NCBI GenBank assembly: GCA_032622095.1
Contig: CP136068.1
Location: 493,607 to 557,606, forward strand
Source: Siphonodentalium dalli
Lineage: Eukaryota; Mollusca; Scaphopoda; Gadilida; Siphonodentaliidae
Length of the DNA stretch: 64,000 nucleotides
Reading direction: 5' to 3'
Below the pieces are notes generated by a model. The model worked only from the letters and a program-made list of their open reading frames with translations. It was not told the origin of the DNA and did not search any database. Made by a program: the position numbers and the translations under genes. Numbering within the stretch: the stretch's first letter is position 1; each line of letters begins with the position of its first letter. Positions 41,331 to 55,570 of this stretch are shown here, in pieces.

Positions 41331-43661
41331 TGTGGTGGGTATACTTATAGATGTATGTGGTGGGGATACCTATATATGTATGTGCTGGGGATACCTATAG
41401 ATGTATGTGGTGGGGATACTTATATATGTATGTGGTGGGGATACATATATATGTGTGTGGTGGGGATACCTATAGATGTATGTGGTGGGGATACCTATAT
41501 ATTTATGTGGTGGGGATACCTATAGATGTATGTGGTGGGGATACCTATATATGTATTTGGTGGGGATACCTATATATGTGTGTGGTGGGGATACCTATAG
41601 ATTTATGTGGTGGGGATACCTATATATATGTGTGGTGGGGATACATATAGATGTATGTGGTGGGATACCTATATATGTATGTGGTGGGGATACCTATATA
41701 TGTATGTGGTGGGGATACCTATATATGTTTGTGGTGGGGATACCTATAGATGTATGTGGTGGGGATACCTATATTTGCATGTGGTGGGGATACCTATATA
41801 TGTGTGTGGTGGTGATACCTATATATGTATGTGGTGGGGATACCTATAGATGTGTGGTGGGGATACCTATAGATGTATGTGGTGGGGATACCTATAGATG
41901 TGTGTGGCGGGAATACATATATATGTGTGTGGCGGGGATACCTATATATGTATGTGGCGGGGATACCTATATATGTGTGTGGTGGGGATACCTATATATG
42001 TATGTGGTGGGGATACCTATATATGTGTGTGGTGGGGATACCTATATATGTATGTGGTGGGGATACCTATATATGTATGTGGCGGGGATACCTATATACG
42101 TGTGTGGTGGGGATACCTATATATGTATGTGGTGGGGATAGCTATATATGTATGTGGTGGGGATACCTATATACGTGTGTGGTGGGGAGACCTATATATG
42201 TATGTGGTGGGGAGACCTATATATGTATGTGGTGGGGATACCTATATATGTATGTGGTGGGGATACCTATATATGTATGTGGTGTTGATACCTATAGATG
42301 TATGTGGTGGTGATACCTATATATGTATGTGGTGGTGATACCTATATATGTATGTGGTGGGGATACCTATATATGTGTGTTGTGGGGATATCTATAGATG
42401 TTTGTGGCGGGGAGACCTATATATGTATGTGGTGGGGATACCTAAATATGTGTGTGGTGGGAATATCTATATATGTATGCGGTGGGGATACCTATATATG
42501 TATGTGGTGGGGATACCTATATATGTATGTGGCGGGGATACCTATAGATGTGGTGGGGATACCTATATATGTATATGGCGGGGATGCCTATAGATGTATG
42601 TGGTGGGGACACCTATATATGTATGTGGTGGGGATACCTATATATGTGTGTGGCGGGGATACATATATATATGTGTGGTGGGGATACTTATATATGTGTG
42701 TGGTGGGGATACCTATAGAGGTATGTGGTGGGGAGACCTATATATGTATGTGGCGGGGATAACTATATATGTATGTGGTGGGGATACCTATATATGTGTG
42801 TGGTGGTGATACCTATATATGTATGTGGTGGTGATACCTATATATGTATGTGGTGGTGATACCTATATATGTATGTGGTGGGGATACCTATAGATGTGTG
42901 TGGCGGGGATACCTATAGATGTATGTGGTGGTGATACCTATATATGTACGTGGTGGGGATACCTATAGATGTGTGTGGTGGGGATACCTATAGATGTGTG
43001 TGGCGGGGATACCAATAGATGTGTGTGGTGGGGATACCTATATATGTATGTGGTGGGGATACATATATATGTGTGTGGTGAGGATACCTATAGATGTGTG
43101 TGGTGGTGATACCTATATCTATGTGTGATGGGGATACCTATATATGTATGTGTACCTATATATGTATGTGGCGGGGATACCTATATATGTGTGTGGTGGT
43201 GATACCTACAGATGTGTGTGGTGGGGATACCTATATATGTGTGTGGTGAGGATACCTATATATGTGTGTGGTGGGGATACCTATAGATGTGTGTGGTGGG
43301 GATACCTATAGATGTGTGTGGTGAGGATACCTATATATGTGTGTGGTGGAGATACCTATAGATGTGTGTGGTGGGGATACATATAGATGTGTGTGGTGGG
43401 GATACCTATATATGTGTGTGGTGGGGATACCTATATATGTATGTGGTGGTAATACCTATATATGTATGTGGTGGGGATACCTATATATGTGTGTGGCGGT
43501 GATACATATAGATGTGTATGGTGGGGATAACTATATATGTGTATGGAGGGGATACCTATAGATGTATGTGGTGGGGATACCGATATATGTGTGTGGCGGT
43601 GAAACATATAGATGTGTATGGTGGGGATACCTATATATGTGTGTGGTGGGGATACCTATAG
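41301..43661 (+). repeat. 2.36-kb HOR copy
   Basis: The start of this block (TATAGATGTTTGTGGTGGGTATAC, 41321) recurs 2361 bp downstream (41301/43662, 41351/43712). The block carries the first TATCTATAGATGTTTGTGGCG landmark near 42389 and a stretch of GTGTG-rich units at 42.9-43.4 kb that foreshadows region C. An 18 bp unit near 43.15 kb is included. Confidence 0.6.
43141..43160 (+). repeat. Shortened 18-bp unit from a 7-bp deletion
   Basis: GTATGTG runs directly into TACCTATATATG, so GTGGGGA is missing. No other copy I compared shares it, so it appears private and recent. Confidence 0.75.
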
Positions 43662-45050
43662 ATGTGTGTGGTGGTGATACATATAGATGTTTGTGGTGGG
43701 TATACCTATAGATGTATGTGGTGGGGATACCTATATATGTATGTGGTGGGGATACCTATAGATGTATGTGGTGGGGATACTTATATATGTATGTGGTGGG
43801 GATACATATATATGTGTGTGGTGGGGATACCTATAGATGTATGTGGTGGGGATACCTATATATTTATGTGGTGGGGATACCTATAGATGTATGTGGTGGG
43901 GATACCTATATATGTATGTGGTGGGGATACCTATATACGTGTGTGGTGGGGAGACCTATAGATGTATGTGGTGGGGCGACCTATATATGTATGTGGTGGG
44001 GATATCTATAGATGTATGTGGTGGGGATACCTATATATGTATGTGGTGTTGATACCTATAGATGTATGTGGTGGTGATACCTATATATGTATGTGGTGGG
44101 GATACCTATAGATGTGTGGTGGGGATACCTATAGATGTATGTGGTGGGGATACCTATAGATGTGTGTGGCGGGGATACATATATATGTGTGTGGCGGGGA
44201 TACCTATATATGTATGTGGCGGGGATACCTATATATGTGTGTGGTGGGGATACCTATATATGTATGTGGTGGGGATACCTATATATGTGTGTGGTGGGGA
44301 TACCTATATATGTATGTGGTGGGGATACCTATATATGTATGTGGTGGTGATACCTATATATGTATGTGGTGGGGATACCTATATATGTGTGTGGTGGGGA
44401 TATCTATAGATGTTTGTGGCGGGGAGACCTATATATGTATGTGGTGGGGATACCTAAATATGTGTGTGGTGGGAATATCTATATATGTATGCGGTGGGGA
44501 TACCTATATATGTATGTGGTGGGGATACCTATATATGTATGTGGCGGGGATACCTATATATGTATGTGGTGGGGATACCTATATATGTATGTGGCGGGGA
44601 TACCTATAGATGTGTGTGGTGGGGATACCTATATATGTATATGGCGGGGATGCCTATAGATGTATGTGGTGGGGACACCTATATATGTATGTGGTGGGGA
44701 TACATATATATGTGTGTGGCGGGGATACATATATATGTGTGTGGTGGGGATACTTATATATGTGTGTGGTGGGGATACCTATAGAGGTATGTGGTGCGGA
44801 GACCTATATATGTATGTGGCGGGGATAACTATATATGTATGTGGTGGGGATACCTATATATGTGTGTGGTGGTGATACCTATATATGTATGTGGTGGTGA
44901 TACCTATATATGTATGTGGTGGTGATACCTATATATGTTTGTGGTGGGGATACCTATAGATGTGTGTGGCGGGGATACCTATAGATGTATGTGGTGGTGA
45001 TACCTATATATGTATGTGGTGGGGATACCTATAGATGTGTGTGGTGGCGA
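43662..45050 (+). repeat. HOR copy linking regions B and C
   Basis: The first part matches 41,301 onward at offset 2361. From about 44.35 kb the match is to 42,348 at offset 2012, and to 46.3 kb at offset about 1947. The TAGATGTTTGTGGCGGGGAG landmark lies near 44406. The change of offset inside the block shows a mosaic of at least two exchange events. Confidence 0.6.
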
Positions 45051-48000
45051 TACCTATAGATGTGTGTGGCGGGGATACCTATAGATGTGTGTGGTGGGGA
45101 TACCTATATATGTATGTGGTGGGGATACATATATATGTGTGTGGTGAGGATACCTATAGATGTGTGTGGTGGTGATACCTATATCTGTGTGTGGTGGGGA
45201 TACCTATATATGTATGTGGTGGTGATACCTATATATGTATGTGGCGGGGATACCTATATATGTGTGTGGTGGTGATACCTACAGATGTGTGTGGTGGGGA
45301 TACATATATATGTGTGTGGTGAGGATACCTATATATGTATGTGGTGGGGATACCTATAGATGTATGTGGTGGGGATACTTATATATGTATGTGTTGGGGA
45401 TACATATATATGTGTGTGGTGGGGATACCTATAGATGTATGTGGTGGGGATACCTATATATTTATGTGGTGGGGATACCTATAGATGTATGTGGTGGGGA
45501 TACCTATATATGTATTTGGTGGGGATACCTATATGTGTGTGTGGTGGGGATACCTATAGATGTATGTGGTGGGGATACCTATATATGTGTGTGGTGGGGA
45601 TACATATAGATGTATGTGGTGGGATACCTATATATGTATGTGGTGGGGATACCTATATATGTATGTGGTGGGGATACCTATATATGTTTGTGGTGGGAAT
45701 ACCTAAAGATGTTTGTGGTGGGGATACCTATATTTGCATGTGGTGGGGATACCTATAGATGTATGTGGTGGTGATACCTATATATGTATGTGGTGGGGAT
45801 ACCTATAGATGTGTGGTGGGGATACCTATAGATGTATGTGGTGGGGATACCTATAGATGTGTGTGGCGGGGATACATATATATGTGTGTGGCGGGGATAC
45901 CTATATATGTGTGTGGTGGGGATACCTATATATGTGTGTGGTGGGGATACCTATATATGTATGTGGTGGGGATACCTATATATGTGTGTGGTGGGGATAC
46001 CTATATATGTATGTGGTGGGGATACCTATATATGTATGTGGCGGGGATACCTATATACGTGTGTGGTGGGGATACCTATATATGTATGTGGTGGGGATAC
46101 CTATATATGTATGTGGTGGGGATACCTATAAACGTGTGTGGTGGGGAGACCTATATATGTATGTGGTGGGGAGACCTATATATGTATGTGGTGGGGATAC
46201 CTATAGATGTATGTGGTGGGGAGACCTATATATGTATGTGGTGTTGATACATATAGATGTATGTGGTGGTGATACCTATATATGTATGTGGTGGTGATAC
46301 CTATATATGTATGTGGTGGGGATACCTATAGATGTGTGTGGTGGGGATATCTATAGATGTTTGTGGCGGGGAGACCTATATATGTATGTGGTGGGGATAC
46401 CTAAATATGTGTGTGGTGGGAATATCTATATATGTATGCGGTGGGGATACCTATATATGTATGTGGTGGGGATACCTATATATGTATGTGGCGGGGATAC
46501 CTATAGATGTGTGTGGTGGGGATACCTATATATGTATATGGCGGGGATGCCTATAGATGTATGTGGTGGGGACACCTATATATGTATGTGGTGGGGATAC
46601 CTATATATGTGTGTGGCGGGGATACATATATATGTGTGTGGTGGGGATACTTATATATGTGTGTGGTGGGGATACCTATATAGGTATGTGGTGGGGAGAC
46701 CTATATATGTATGTGGCGGGGATAACTAAATATGTATGTGGTGGGGATACCTATATATGTGTGTGGTGGTGATACCTATATATGTATGTGGTGGTGATAC
46801 CTATATATGTATGTGGTGGTGATACCTATATATGTATGTGGTGGGGATACCTATAGATGTGTGTGGCGGGGATAGCTATAGATGTATGTGGTGGTGATAC
46901 CTATATATGTATGTGGTGGGGATACCTATAGATGTGTGTGGTGGCGATACCTATAGATGTGTGTGGCGGGGATACCTATAGATGTGTGTGGTGGGGATAC
47001 CTATATATGTATGTGGTGGGGATACATATATATGTGTGTGGTGAGGATACCTATAGATGTGTGTGGTGGTGATATCTATATCTGTGTGTGGTGGGGATAC
47101 CTATATATGTATGTGGTGGTGATACCTATATATGTATGTGGCGGGGATACCTATATATTTGTGTGGAGGTGATACCAACAGATGTGTGTGGTGGGGATAC
47201 CTATATATGTGTGTGGTGAGGATACCTATATATGTGTGTGGTGGGATACCTATAGATGTGTGTGGTGGGGATACCTATAGATGTGTGTGGTGGGGATACC
47301 TATAGATGTGTGTGGTGGGGATACCTATATATGTGTGTGGTGGGGATACCTATAGATGTGTGTGGTGGGGATACCTATATATGTGTGTGGTGGGGATACC
47401 TATATATGTGTGCGGTGGGGATACCTATAGATGTGTGTGGTGAGGATACCTATATATGTATGTGGTGGTGATACCTATATATGTATGTGGTGGGGATACC
47501 TATATATGTATGTGGTGGGGATACCTATATATGTATGTGGTGGGGATACCTATATATGTGTGTGGTGGGGATACCTATATATGTGTGTGGTGGGGATACC
47601 TATATATGTGTGTGGTGGGGATACCTATATATGTGTGTGGTGGGGATACCTATAGATGTGTGTGGTGGGGATACCTATATATTTGTGTGGTGGGGATACC
47701 TATATATGTGTGTGGTGGGGATACCTATATATGTGTGTGGTGAGGATACCTATATATGTGTGTGGTGGGGATACCTATATATCTATGTGGCTAGGATACA
47801 TATATATGTATGTGGTGGGGATACCTATATATGTGTGTGGCGGTGATACCTATATATGTATGTGGTGGGGATACCTATAGATGTGTGTGGTGGGGATACC
47901 TATATATGTGTGTGGTGGGGATACCTATAGATGTGTGTGGTGGGAATACCTATATATGTATGTGGTGGGGATACCTATATATGTGTGTGGTGGTGATACC

Positions 48001-48850
48001 TATATATGTATGTGGTGGGGATACCTATAGATGTGTGTGGTGGGGATACCTATATATGTGTGTGGTGGGGATACCTATATATGTATGTGGTGGGGATACC
48101 TATATATGTATGTGGTGGGAATACCTATATATGTATGTGGTGGGGATACCTATATATTTGTGTGGTGTGGATAAATATAGATGTGTGTGGTGGGGATACC
48201 TATAGATGTATGTGGTGGGGAGACCTATATATGTATGTGGTGGGGAGACATATATATGTGTGTGGTGAGGATACCTATATATGTGTGTAGTGGGGATACC
48301 TATATATGTGTGTGGTGGGGATACCTATATATGTATGTGGCGGAGCTACCTATATATGTATGTGGTGGGGATACCTATATATGTATGTGGTGGGGATACC
48401 TATAGATGTGTGTGGTGGGGATACATATAGATGTGTGTGGTGGGGATACCTATATATGTGTGTGGTGGGGATACCTATAGATGTGAGTGGTGGTGATACC
48501 TATATATGTGTGGGGTGGGGATACCTATATATGTATGTGGTGGTAATACCTATATATGTGTGTGGTGGGGACACCTATAGATGTGTGTGGTGGGGATACC
48601 TATAGATGTGTGTGGTGGGGATACCTATATATGAGTGTGGTGGGGATACATATATATGTGTGTGGTGGGGATACCTATAGATGTGTGTGGTGGGGATACC
48701 TAAATATGTGTGTGGTGGGGATACCTATATATGTGTGTGGTGGGGATACCTATAGATGTGTGTGGTGAGGATACCTATATATGTATATGGTGGTGATACC
48801 TATATATGTATGTGGTGGGGATACCTATATATGTATGAGGTGGGGATACC
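45000..48850 (+). repeat. 10,561-bp superunit, matching part of copy 1
   Basis: Points 45060, 45235, 45435, 45759, 45832, 46307, 47431, 47656, 48006, 48181 and 48756 correspond to 55621, 55796, 55996, 56320, 56393, 56868, 57992, 58217, 58567, 58742 and 59317, each exactly 10,561 bp apart. A match this long with a constant offset means a block of about 10.5 kb was duplicated in tandem, with most of the downstream differences caused by later, smaller changes. Confidence 0.85.
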
Positions 48851-51330
48851 TATATATATGTGTAGTGGGGATACATATAGATGTGTGTGGTGGGGATACC
48901 TATATATGTGTGTGGTGGTGATACCTATATATGTGTGTGGTGGGGATACCTATAGATGTGTGTGGTGGGGATACCTATATATGTGTGTGGTGGGGATACC
49001 TATATATGTATGTGGTGGTGATACCTATATATGTATGTGGTGGGGATACCTATATATGTGTGTGGTGGGGATATCTATAGATGTTTGTGGCGGGGAGACC
49101 TATATATGTATGTGGTGGGGATACCTAAATATGTGTGTGGTGGGAATATTTATATATGTATGCGGTGGGGATACCTATATATGTATGTGGTGGGGATACC
49201 TATATATGTATGTGGCGGGGATACCTATAGATGTGTGTGGTGGGGATACCTATATATGTATATGGCGGGGATACCTAAATATGTGTGTGGTGGGAATATC
49301 TATATATGTATGCGGTGGGGATACCTATATATGTATGTGGTGGGGATACCTATATATGTATGTGGCGGGGATACCTATAGATGTGTGTGGTGGGGATACC
49401 TATATATGTATATGGCGGGGATGCCTATAGATGTATGTGGTGGGGACACCTATATATGTATGTGGTGGGGATACCTATATATGTATGTGGCGGGGATACC
49501 TATATATGTGTGTGGTGGGGATACCTATATATGTATGTGGTGGGGATACCTATATATGTGTGTGGTGGGGATACCTATATATGTATGTGGTGGGGATACC
49601 TATATATGTATGTGGCGGGGATACCTATATACGTGTGTGGTGGGGATACCTATATATGTATGTGGTGTTGATACCTATATATGTATGTGGTGGGGATACC
49701 TATATATGTGTGTGGTGGGGATATCTATAGATGTTTGTGGCGGGGAGACCTATATATGTATGTGGTGGGGATACCTAAATATGTGTGTGGTGGGAATATC
49801 TATATATGTATGCGGTGGGGATACCTATATATGTATGTGGTGGGGATACCTATATATGTATGTGGCGGGGATACCTATAGATGTGTGTGGTGGGGATACC
49901 TATATATGTATATGGCGGGGATGCCTATAGATGTATGTGGTGGGGACACCTATATATGTATGTGGTGGGGATACCTATATATGTGTGTGTCGGGGATACA
50001 TATATATGTGTGTGGTGGGGATACTTATATATGTGTGTGGTGGGGATATCTATAGAGGTATGTGGTGGGGAGACCTATATATGTATGTGGCGGGGATAAC
50101 TATATATGTATGTGGTGGGGATACCTATATATGTGTGTGGTGGTGATACCTATATATGTATGTGGTGGTGATACCTATATATGTATGTGGTGGTGATACC
50201 TATATATGTTTGTGGTGGGGATACCTATAGATGTGTGTGGCGGGGATACCTATAGATGTATGTGGTGGTGATACCTATATATGTATGTGGTGGGGATACC
50301 TATAGATGTGTGTGGTGGCGATACCTATAGATGTGTGTGGCGGGGATACCTATAGATGTGAGTGGTGGGATACCTATATATGTATGTGGTGGGGATACAT
50401 ATATATGTGTGTGGTGAGGATACCTATAGATGTGTGTGGTGGGATACCTATATATGTATGTGGTGGGGATAGATATATATGTGTGTGGTGAGGATACCTA
50501 TAGATGTGTGTGGTGGTGATACCTATATCTGTGTGTGGTGGGGATACCTATATATGTATGTGGTGGTGATACCTATATATGTATGTGGCGGGGATACCTA
50601 TATATGTGTGTGGTGGTGATACCTACAGATGTGTGTGGTGGGGATACCTATATATGTGTGTGGTGAGGATACCTATATATGTATGTGGTGGGGATACCTA
50701 TAGATGTATGTGGTGGGGATACTTATATATGTATGTGGTGGGGATACATATATATGTGTGTGGTGGGGATACCTATAGATGTATGTGGTGGGGATACCTA
50801 TATATTTATGTGGTGGGGATACCTATAGATGTATGTGGTGGGGATACCTATATATGTATTTGGTGGGGATACCTATATGTGTGTGTGGTGGGGATACCTA
50901 TAGATGTATGTGGTGGGGATACCTATATATGTGTGTGGTGGGGATACATATAGATGTATGTGGTGGGATACCTATATATGTATGTGGTGGGGATACCTAT
51001 ATATGTATGTGGTGGGGATACCTATATATGTTTGTGGTGGGGATACCTAAAGATGTATGTGGTGGGGATACCTATATTTGCATGTGGTGGGGATACCTAT
51101 AGATGTATGTGGTGGTGATACCTATATATGTATGTGGTGGGGATACCTATAGATGTGTGGTGGGGATACCTATAGATGTATGTGGTGGGGATACCTATAG
51201 ATGTGTGTGGCGGGGATACATATATATGTGTGTGGCGGGGATACCTATATATGTGTGTGGTGGGGATACCTATAGATGTATGTGGTGGTGATACCTATAT
51301 ATGTATGTGGTGGTGATACCTATATATGTA
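47330..51330 (+). repeat. 4.0-4.2-kb tandem duplication, left copy
   Basis: Points 47431, 47656, 48006, 48756 and 49031 match points exactly 4020 bp downstream. After an extra 150 bp block in the right copy the offset is 4170 bp (49381/53551, 49681/53851). After a one-unit loss in the right copy near 54.2 kb and an extra 73 bp here near 50.38-50.48 kb, it is 4072 bp (50579/54651, 51103/55175). The stepwise offsets add up exactly. Confidence 0.85.
49121..49420 (+). repeat. 150-bp block, two tandem copies
   Basis: The six-unit block beginning ATACCTAAATATG, followed by GTGGTGGGAATAT, starts at 49121 and again at 49271. Other family members (near 42.45, 44.45, 46.40, 49.77, 53.94 and 56.96 kb) have a single copy, so this is a local expansion. 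Confidence 0.85.
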
Positions 51331-54300
51331 TGTGGTGGGGATACCTATATATGTGTGTGGTGGGGATACCTATAGATGTGTGTGGTGGGGATACCTATAT
51401 ATGTGTGTGGTGGGGATACCTATATATGTGTGCGGTGGGGATACCTATAGATGTGTGTGGTGAGGATACCTATATATGTATGTGGTGGTGATACCTATAT
51501 ATGTATGTGGTGGGGATACCTATATATGTATGTGGTGGGGATACCTATATATGTATGTGGTGGGGATACCTATATATGTGTGTGGTGGGGATACCTATAT
51601 ATGTGTGTGGTGGGGATACCTATATATGTGTGTGGTGGGGATACCTATATATGTGTGAGGTGGGGATACCTATAGATGTGTGTGGTGGGGATACCTATAT
51701 ATTTGTGTGGTGGGGATACCTATATATGTGTGTGGTGGGGATACCTATATATGTGTGTGGTGAGGATACCTATATATGTGTGTGGTGGGGATACCTATAT
51801 ATCTATGTGGCGAGGATACATATATATGTATGTGGTGGGGATACCTATATATGTGTGTGGCGGTGATACCTATATATGTATGTGGTGGGGATACCTATAG
51901 ATGTGTGTGGTGGGGATACCTATATATGTGTGTGGTGGGGTTACCTATAGATGTGTGTGGTGGGGATACCTATATATGTATGTGGTGGGGATACCTATAT
52001 ATGTGTGTGGTGGTGATACCTATATATGTATGTGGTGGGGATACCTATAGATGTGTGTGGTGGGGATACCTATATATGTGTGTGGTGGGGATACCTATAT
52101 ATGTATGTGGTGGGGATACCTATATATGTATGTGGTGGGAATACCTATATATGTATGTGGTGGGGATACCTATATATTTGTGTGGTGTGGATAAATATAG
52201 ATGTGTGTGGTGGGGATACCTATAGATGTATGTGGTGGGGAGACCTATATATGTATGTGGCGGGGAGACATATATATGTGTGTGGTGAGGATACCTATAT
52301 ATGTGTGTAGTGGGGATACCTATATATGTGTGTGGTGGGGATACCTATATATGTATGTGGCGGAGCTACCTATATATGTATGTGGTGGGGATACCTATAT
52401 ATGTATGTGGTGGGGATACCTATAGATGTGTGTGGTGGGGATACATATAGATGTGTGTGGTGGGGATACCTATATATGTGTGTGGTGGGAATACCTATAG
52501 ATGTGAGTGGTGGTGATACCTATATATGTGTGGGGTGGGGATACCTATATATGTATGTGGTGGTAATACCTATATAAGTGTGTGGTGGGGATACCTATAG
52601 ATGTGTGTGGTGGGGATACCTATAGATGTGTGTGGTGGGGATACCTATATATGTGTGTGGTGGGGATACATATATATGTGTGTGGTGGGGATACCTATAG
52701 ATGTGTGTGGTGGGGATACCTAAATATGTGTGTGGTGGGGATACCTATATATGTGTGTGGTGGGGATACCTATAGATGTGTGTGGTGAGGATACCTATAT
52801 ATGTATATGGTGGTGATACCTATATATGTATGTGGTGGGGATACCTATATAAGTATGTGGTGGGGATACCTATATATATGTGTGGTGGGGATACATATAG
52901 ATGTGTGTGGTGGGGATACCTATATATGTGTGTGGTGGTGATACCTATATATGTGTGTGGTGGGGATACCTATAAATGTGTGTGGTGGGGATACCTATAT
53001 ATGTGTGTGGTGGGGATACCTATATATGTATGTGGTGGTGATACCTATATATGTATGTGGTGGGGATACCTATATATGTGTGTGGTGGGGATATCTATAG
53101 ATGTTTGTGGCGGGGAGACCTATATATGTATGTGGTGGGGATACCTAAATATGTGTGTGGTGGGAATATCTATATATGTATGCGGTGGGGATACCTATAT
53201 ATGTATGTGGTGGGGATACCTATATATGTATGTGGCGGGGATACCTATAGATGTGTGTGGTGGGGATACCTATATATGTATATGGCGGGGATACCTAAAT
53301 ATGTGTGTGGTGGGAATATATATATATGTATGCGGTGGGGATACCTATATATGTATGTGGTGGGGATACCTATATATGTATGTGGCGGGGATACCTATAA
53401 ATGTGTGTGGTGGGGATACCTATATATGTATATGGCGGGGATACCTAAATATGTGTGTGGTGGGAATATATATATATGTATGCGGTGGGGATACCTATAT
53501 ATGTATGTGGTGGGGATACCTATATATGTATGTGGCGGGGATACCTATAGATGTGTGTGGTGGGGATACCTATATATGTATATGGCGGGGATGCCTATAG
53601 ATGTATGTGGTGGGGACACCTATATATGTATGTGGTGGGGATACCTATATATGTATGTGGCGGGGATACCTATATATGTGTGTGGTGGGGATACCTATAT
53701 ATGTATGTGGTGGGGATACCTATATATGTGTGTGGTGGGGATACCTATATATGTATGTGGTGGGGATACCTATATATGTATGTGGCGGGGATACCTATAT
53801 ACGTGTGTGGTGGGGATACCTATATATGTATGTGGTGGTGATATCTATATATGTATGTGGTGGGGATACCTATATATGTGTGTGGTGGGGATATCTATAG
53901 ATGTTTGTGGCGGGGAGACCTATATATGTATGTGGTGGGGATACCTAAATATGTGTGTGGTGGGAATATCTATATATGTATGCGGTGGGGATACCTATAT
54001 ATGTATGTGGTGGGGATACCTATATATGTATGTGGCGGGGATACCTATAGATGTGTGTGGTGGGGATACCTATATATGTATATGGCGGGGATGCCTATAG
54101 ATGTATGTGGTGGGGACACCTATATATGTATGTGGTGGGGATACCTATATATGAGTGTGGCGGGGATACATATATATGTGTGTGGTGGGGATACTTATAT
54201 ATGTGTGTGGTGGGGAGACCTATATATGTATGTGGCGGGGATAACTATATATGTATGTGGTGGGGATACCTATATATGTGTGTGGTGGTGATACCTATAT

Positions 54301-55400
54301 ATGTATGTGGTGGTGATACCTATATATGTATGTGGTGGTGATACCTATATATGTTTGTGGTGGGGATACCTATAGATGTGTGTGGCGGGGATACCTATAG
54401 ATGTATGTGGTGGTGATACCTATATATGTATGTGGTGGGGATACCTATAGATGTGTGTGGTGGCGATACCTATAGATGTGTGTGGCGGGGATACCTATAG
54501 ATGTGTGTGGTGGGGATACCTATATATGTATGTGGTGGGGATACATATATATGTGTGTGGTGAGGATACCTATAGATGTTTATGGTGGTGATACCTATAT
54601 CTGTGTGTGGAGGGGATACCTATATATGTATGTGGTGGTGATACCTATATATGTATGTGGCGGGGATACCTATATATGTGTGTGGTGGTGATACCTACAG
54701 ATGTGTGTGGTGGGGATACCTATATATGTGTGTGGTGAGGATACCTATATATGTATGTGGTGGGGATACCTATAGATGTATGTGGTGGGGATACTTATAT
54801 ATGTATGTGGTGGGGATACATATATATGTGTGTGGTGGGGATACCTATAGATGTATGTGGTGGGGATACCTATATATTTATGTGGTGGGGATACCTATAG
54901 ATGTATGTGGTGGGGATACCTATATATGTATTTGGTGGGGATACCTATATGTGTGTGTGTTGGGGATACCTATAGATGTATGTGGTGGGGATACCTATAT
55001 ATGTGTGTGGTGGGGATACATATAGATGTATGTGGTGGGATACCTATATATGTATGTGGTGGGGATACCTATATATGTATGTGGTGGGGATACCTATATA
55101 TGTTTGTTGTGGGGATACCTAAAGATGTATGTGGTGGGGATACCTATATTTGCATGTGGTGGGGATACCTATAGATGTATGTGGTGGTGATACCTATATA
55201 TGTATGTGGTGGGGATACCTATAGATGTGTGGTGGGGATACCTATAGATGTATGTGGTGGGGATACCTATAGATGTGTGTGGCGGGGATACATATATATG
55301 TGTGTGGCGGGGATACCTATATATGTGTGTGGTGGGGATACCTATAGATGTATGTGGTGGTGATACCTATATATGTATGTGGTGGTGATACCTATATATG
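51331..55400 (+). repeat. 4.0-4.2-kb tandem duplication, right copy
   Basis: This is the partner of 47,330-51,330, with the offsets described there. It contains the longest + strand open frame of the window (53051-54100, 349 codons), which exists only because this stretch lacks stop-making variants in one phase and is not a gene. Confidence 0.85.
53141..53590 (+). repeat. 150-bp block, three tandem copies
   Basis: ATACCTAAAT starts at 53141, 53291 and 53441, exactly 150 bp apart. The second and third copies share GGGAATATATATATATG while the first has GGGAATATCTATATATG. The third copy was therefore most likely made from the second (or the reverse), after the change arose. Confidence 0.9.
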
Positions 55401-55560
55401 TATGTGGTGGGGATACCTATAGATGTGTGGTGGGGATACCTATAGATGTATGTGGTGGGGATACCTATAGATGTGTGTGGCGGATATACATATATATGTG
55501 TGTGGCGGGGATACCTATATATGTGTGTGGTGGGGATACCTATAGATGTATGTGGTGGTG
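54416..55560 (+). repeat. 1,145-bp tandem duplication, left copy
   Basis: Points 54476, 54651, 54851 and 55175 match points 1145 bp downstream (55621, 55796, 55996 and 56320). The 198 bp duplication lies at its right end. Confidence 0.75.
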
Positions 55561-55570
55561 ATACCTATAT
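55175..55570 (+). repeat. 198-bp tandem duplication (two copies)
   Basis: The block with the short TAGATGTGTGGTGGGG unit begins at 55175 and again at 55373, 198 bp apart. That is eight units with one of them two bases short (23 bp). The second copy has private changes such as GGCGGATATACATATA near 55480, where the first has GGCGGGGATACATATA. Confidence 0.85.

Larger units (their letters stand above)
27937..45000 (+). repeat. Region B: array with 75-bp sub-period and 1.34-kb HORs
   Basis: This region has units not seen to the left: GGCGGTGAAACA (near 29220, 29870, 31494, 32144, 32518, 33487, 33866, 34790, 35326, 36738, 37112, 38087, 38459, 40859, 41229 and 43586), GTATGGAGGGGATACC, GGCAGTGATACA and TATATATTTGAGTGG. 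In the last of these the TTTGAG lies at 29687, 31961, 33305, 36556, 37901 and 40652, with spacings 2274, 1344, 3251, 1345 and 2751 bp. The border with region C is gradual, as region C landmarks such as TAGATGTTTGTGGCGGGGAG begin near 42.39 kb. Confidence 0.7.

Noticed and set aside
43141-43160. Insertion of a mobile element or unique sequence at the broken unit
   Set aside because: It is a simple 7 bp loss joining two normal units. No foreign sequence or target-site duplication is present.
53051-54100. Longest + strand open frame (349 codons) and the many similar frames of 60-300 codons as genes
   Set aside because: They are all made of the same 25-residue repeat, occur in all three frames at the same place, start and stop at simple repeat variants (TATAGATG, GGTGATAC, GTGAGG), and have no non-repeat domain or flank.
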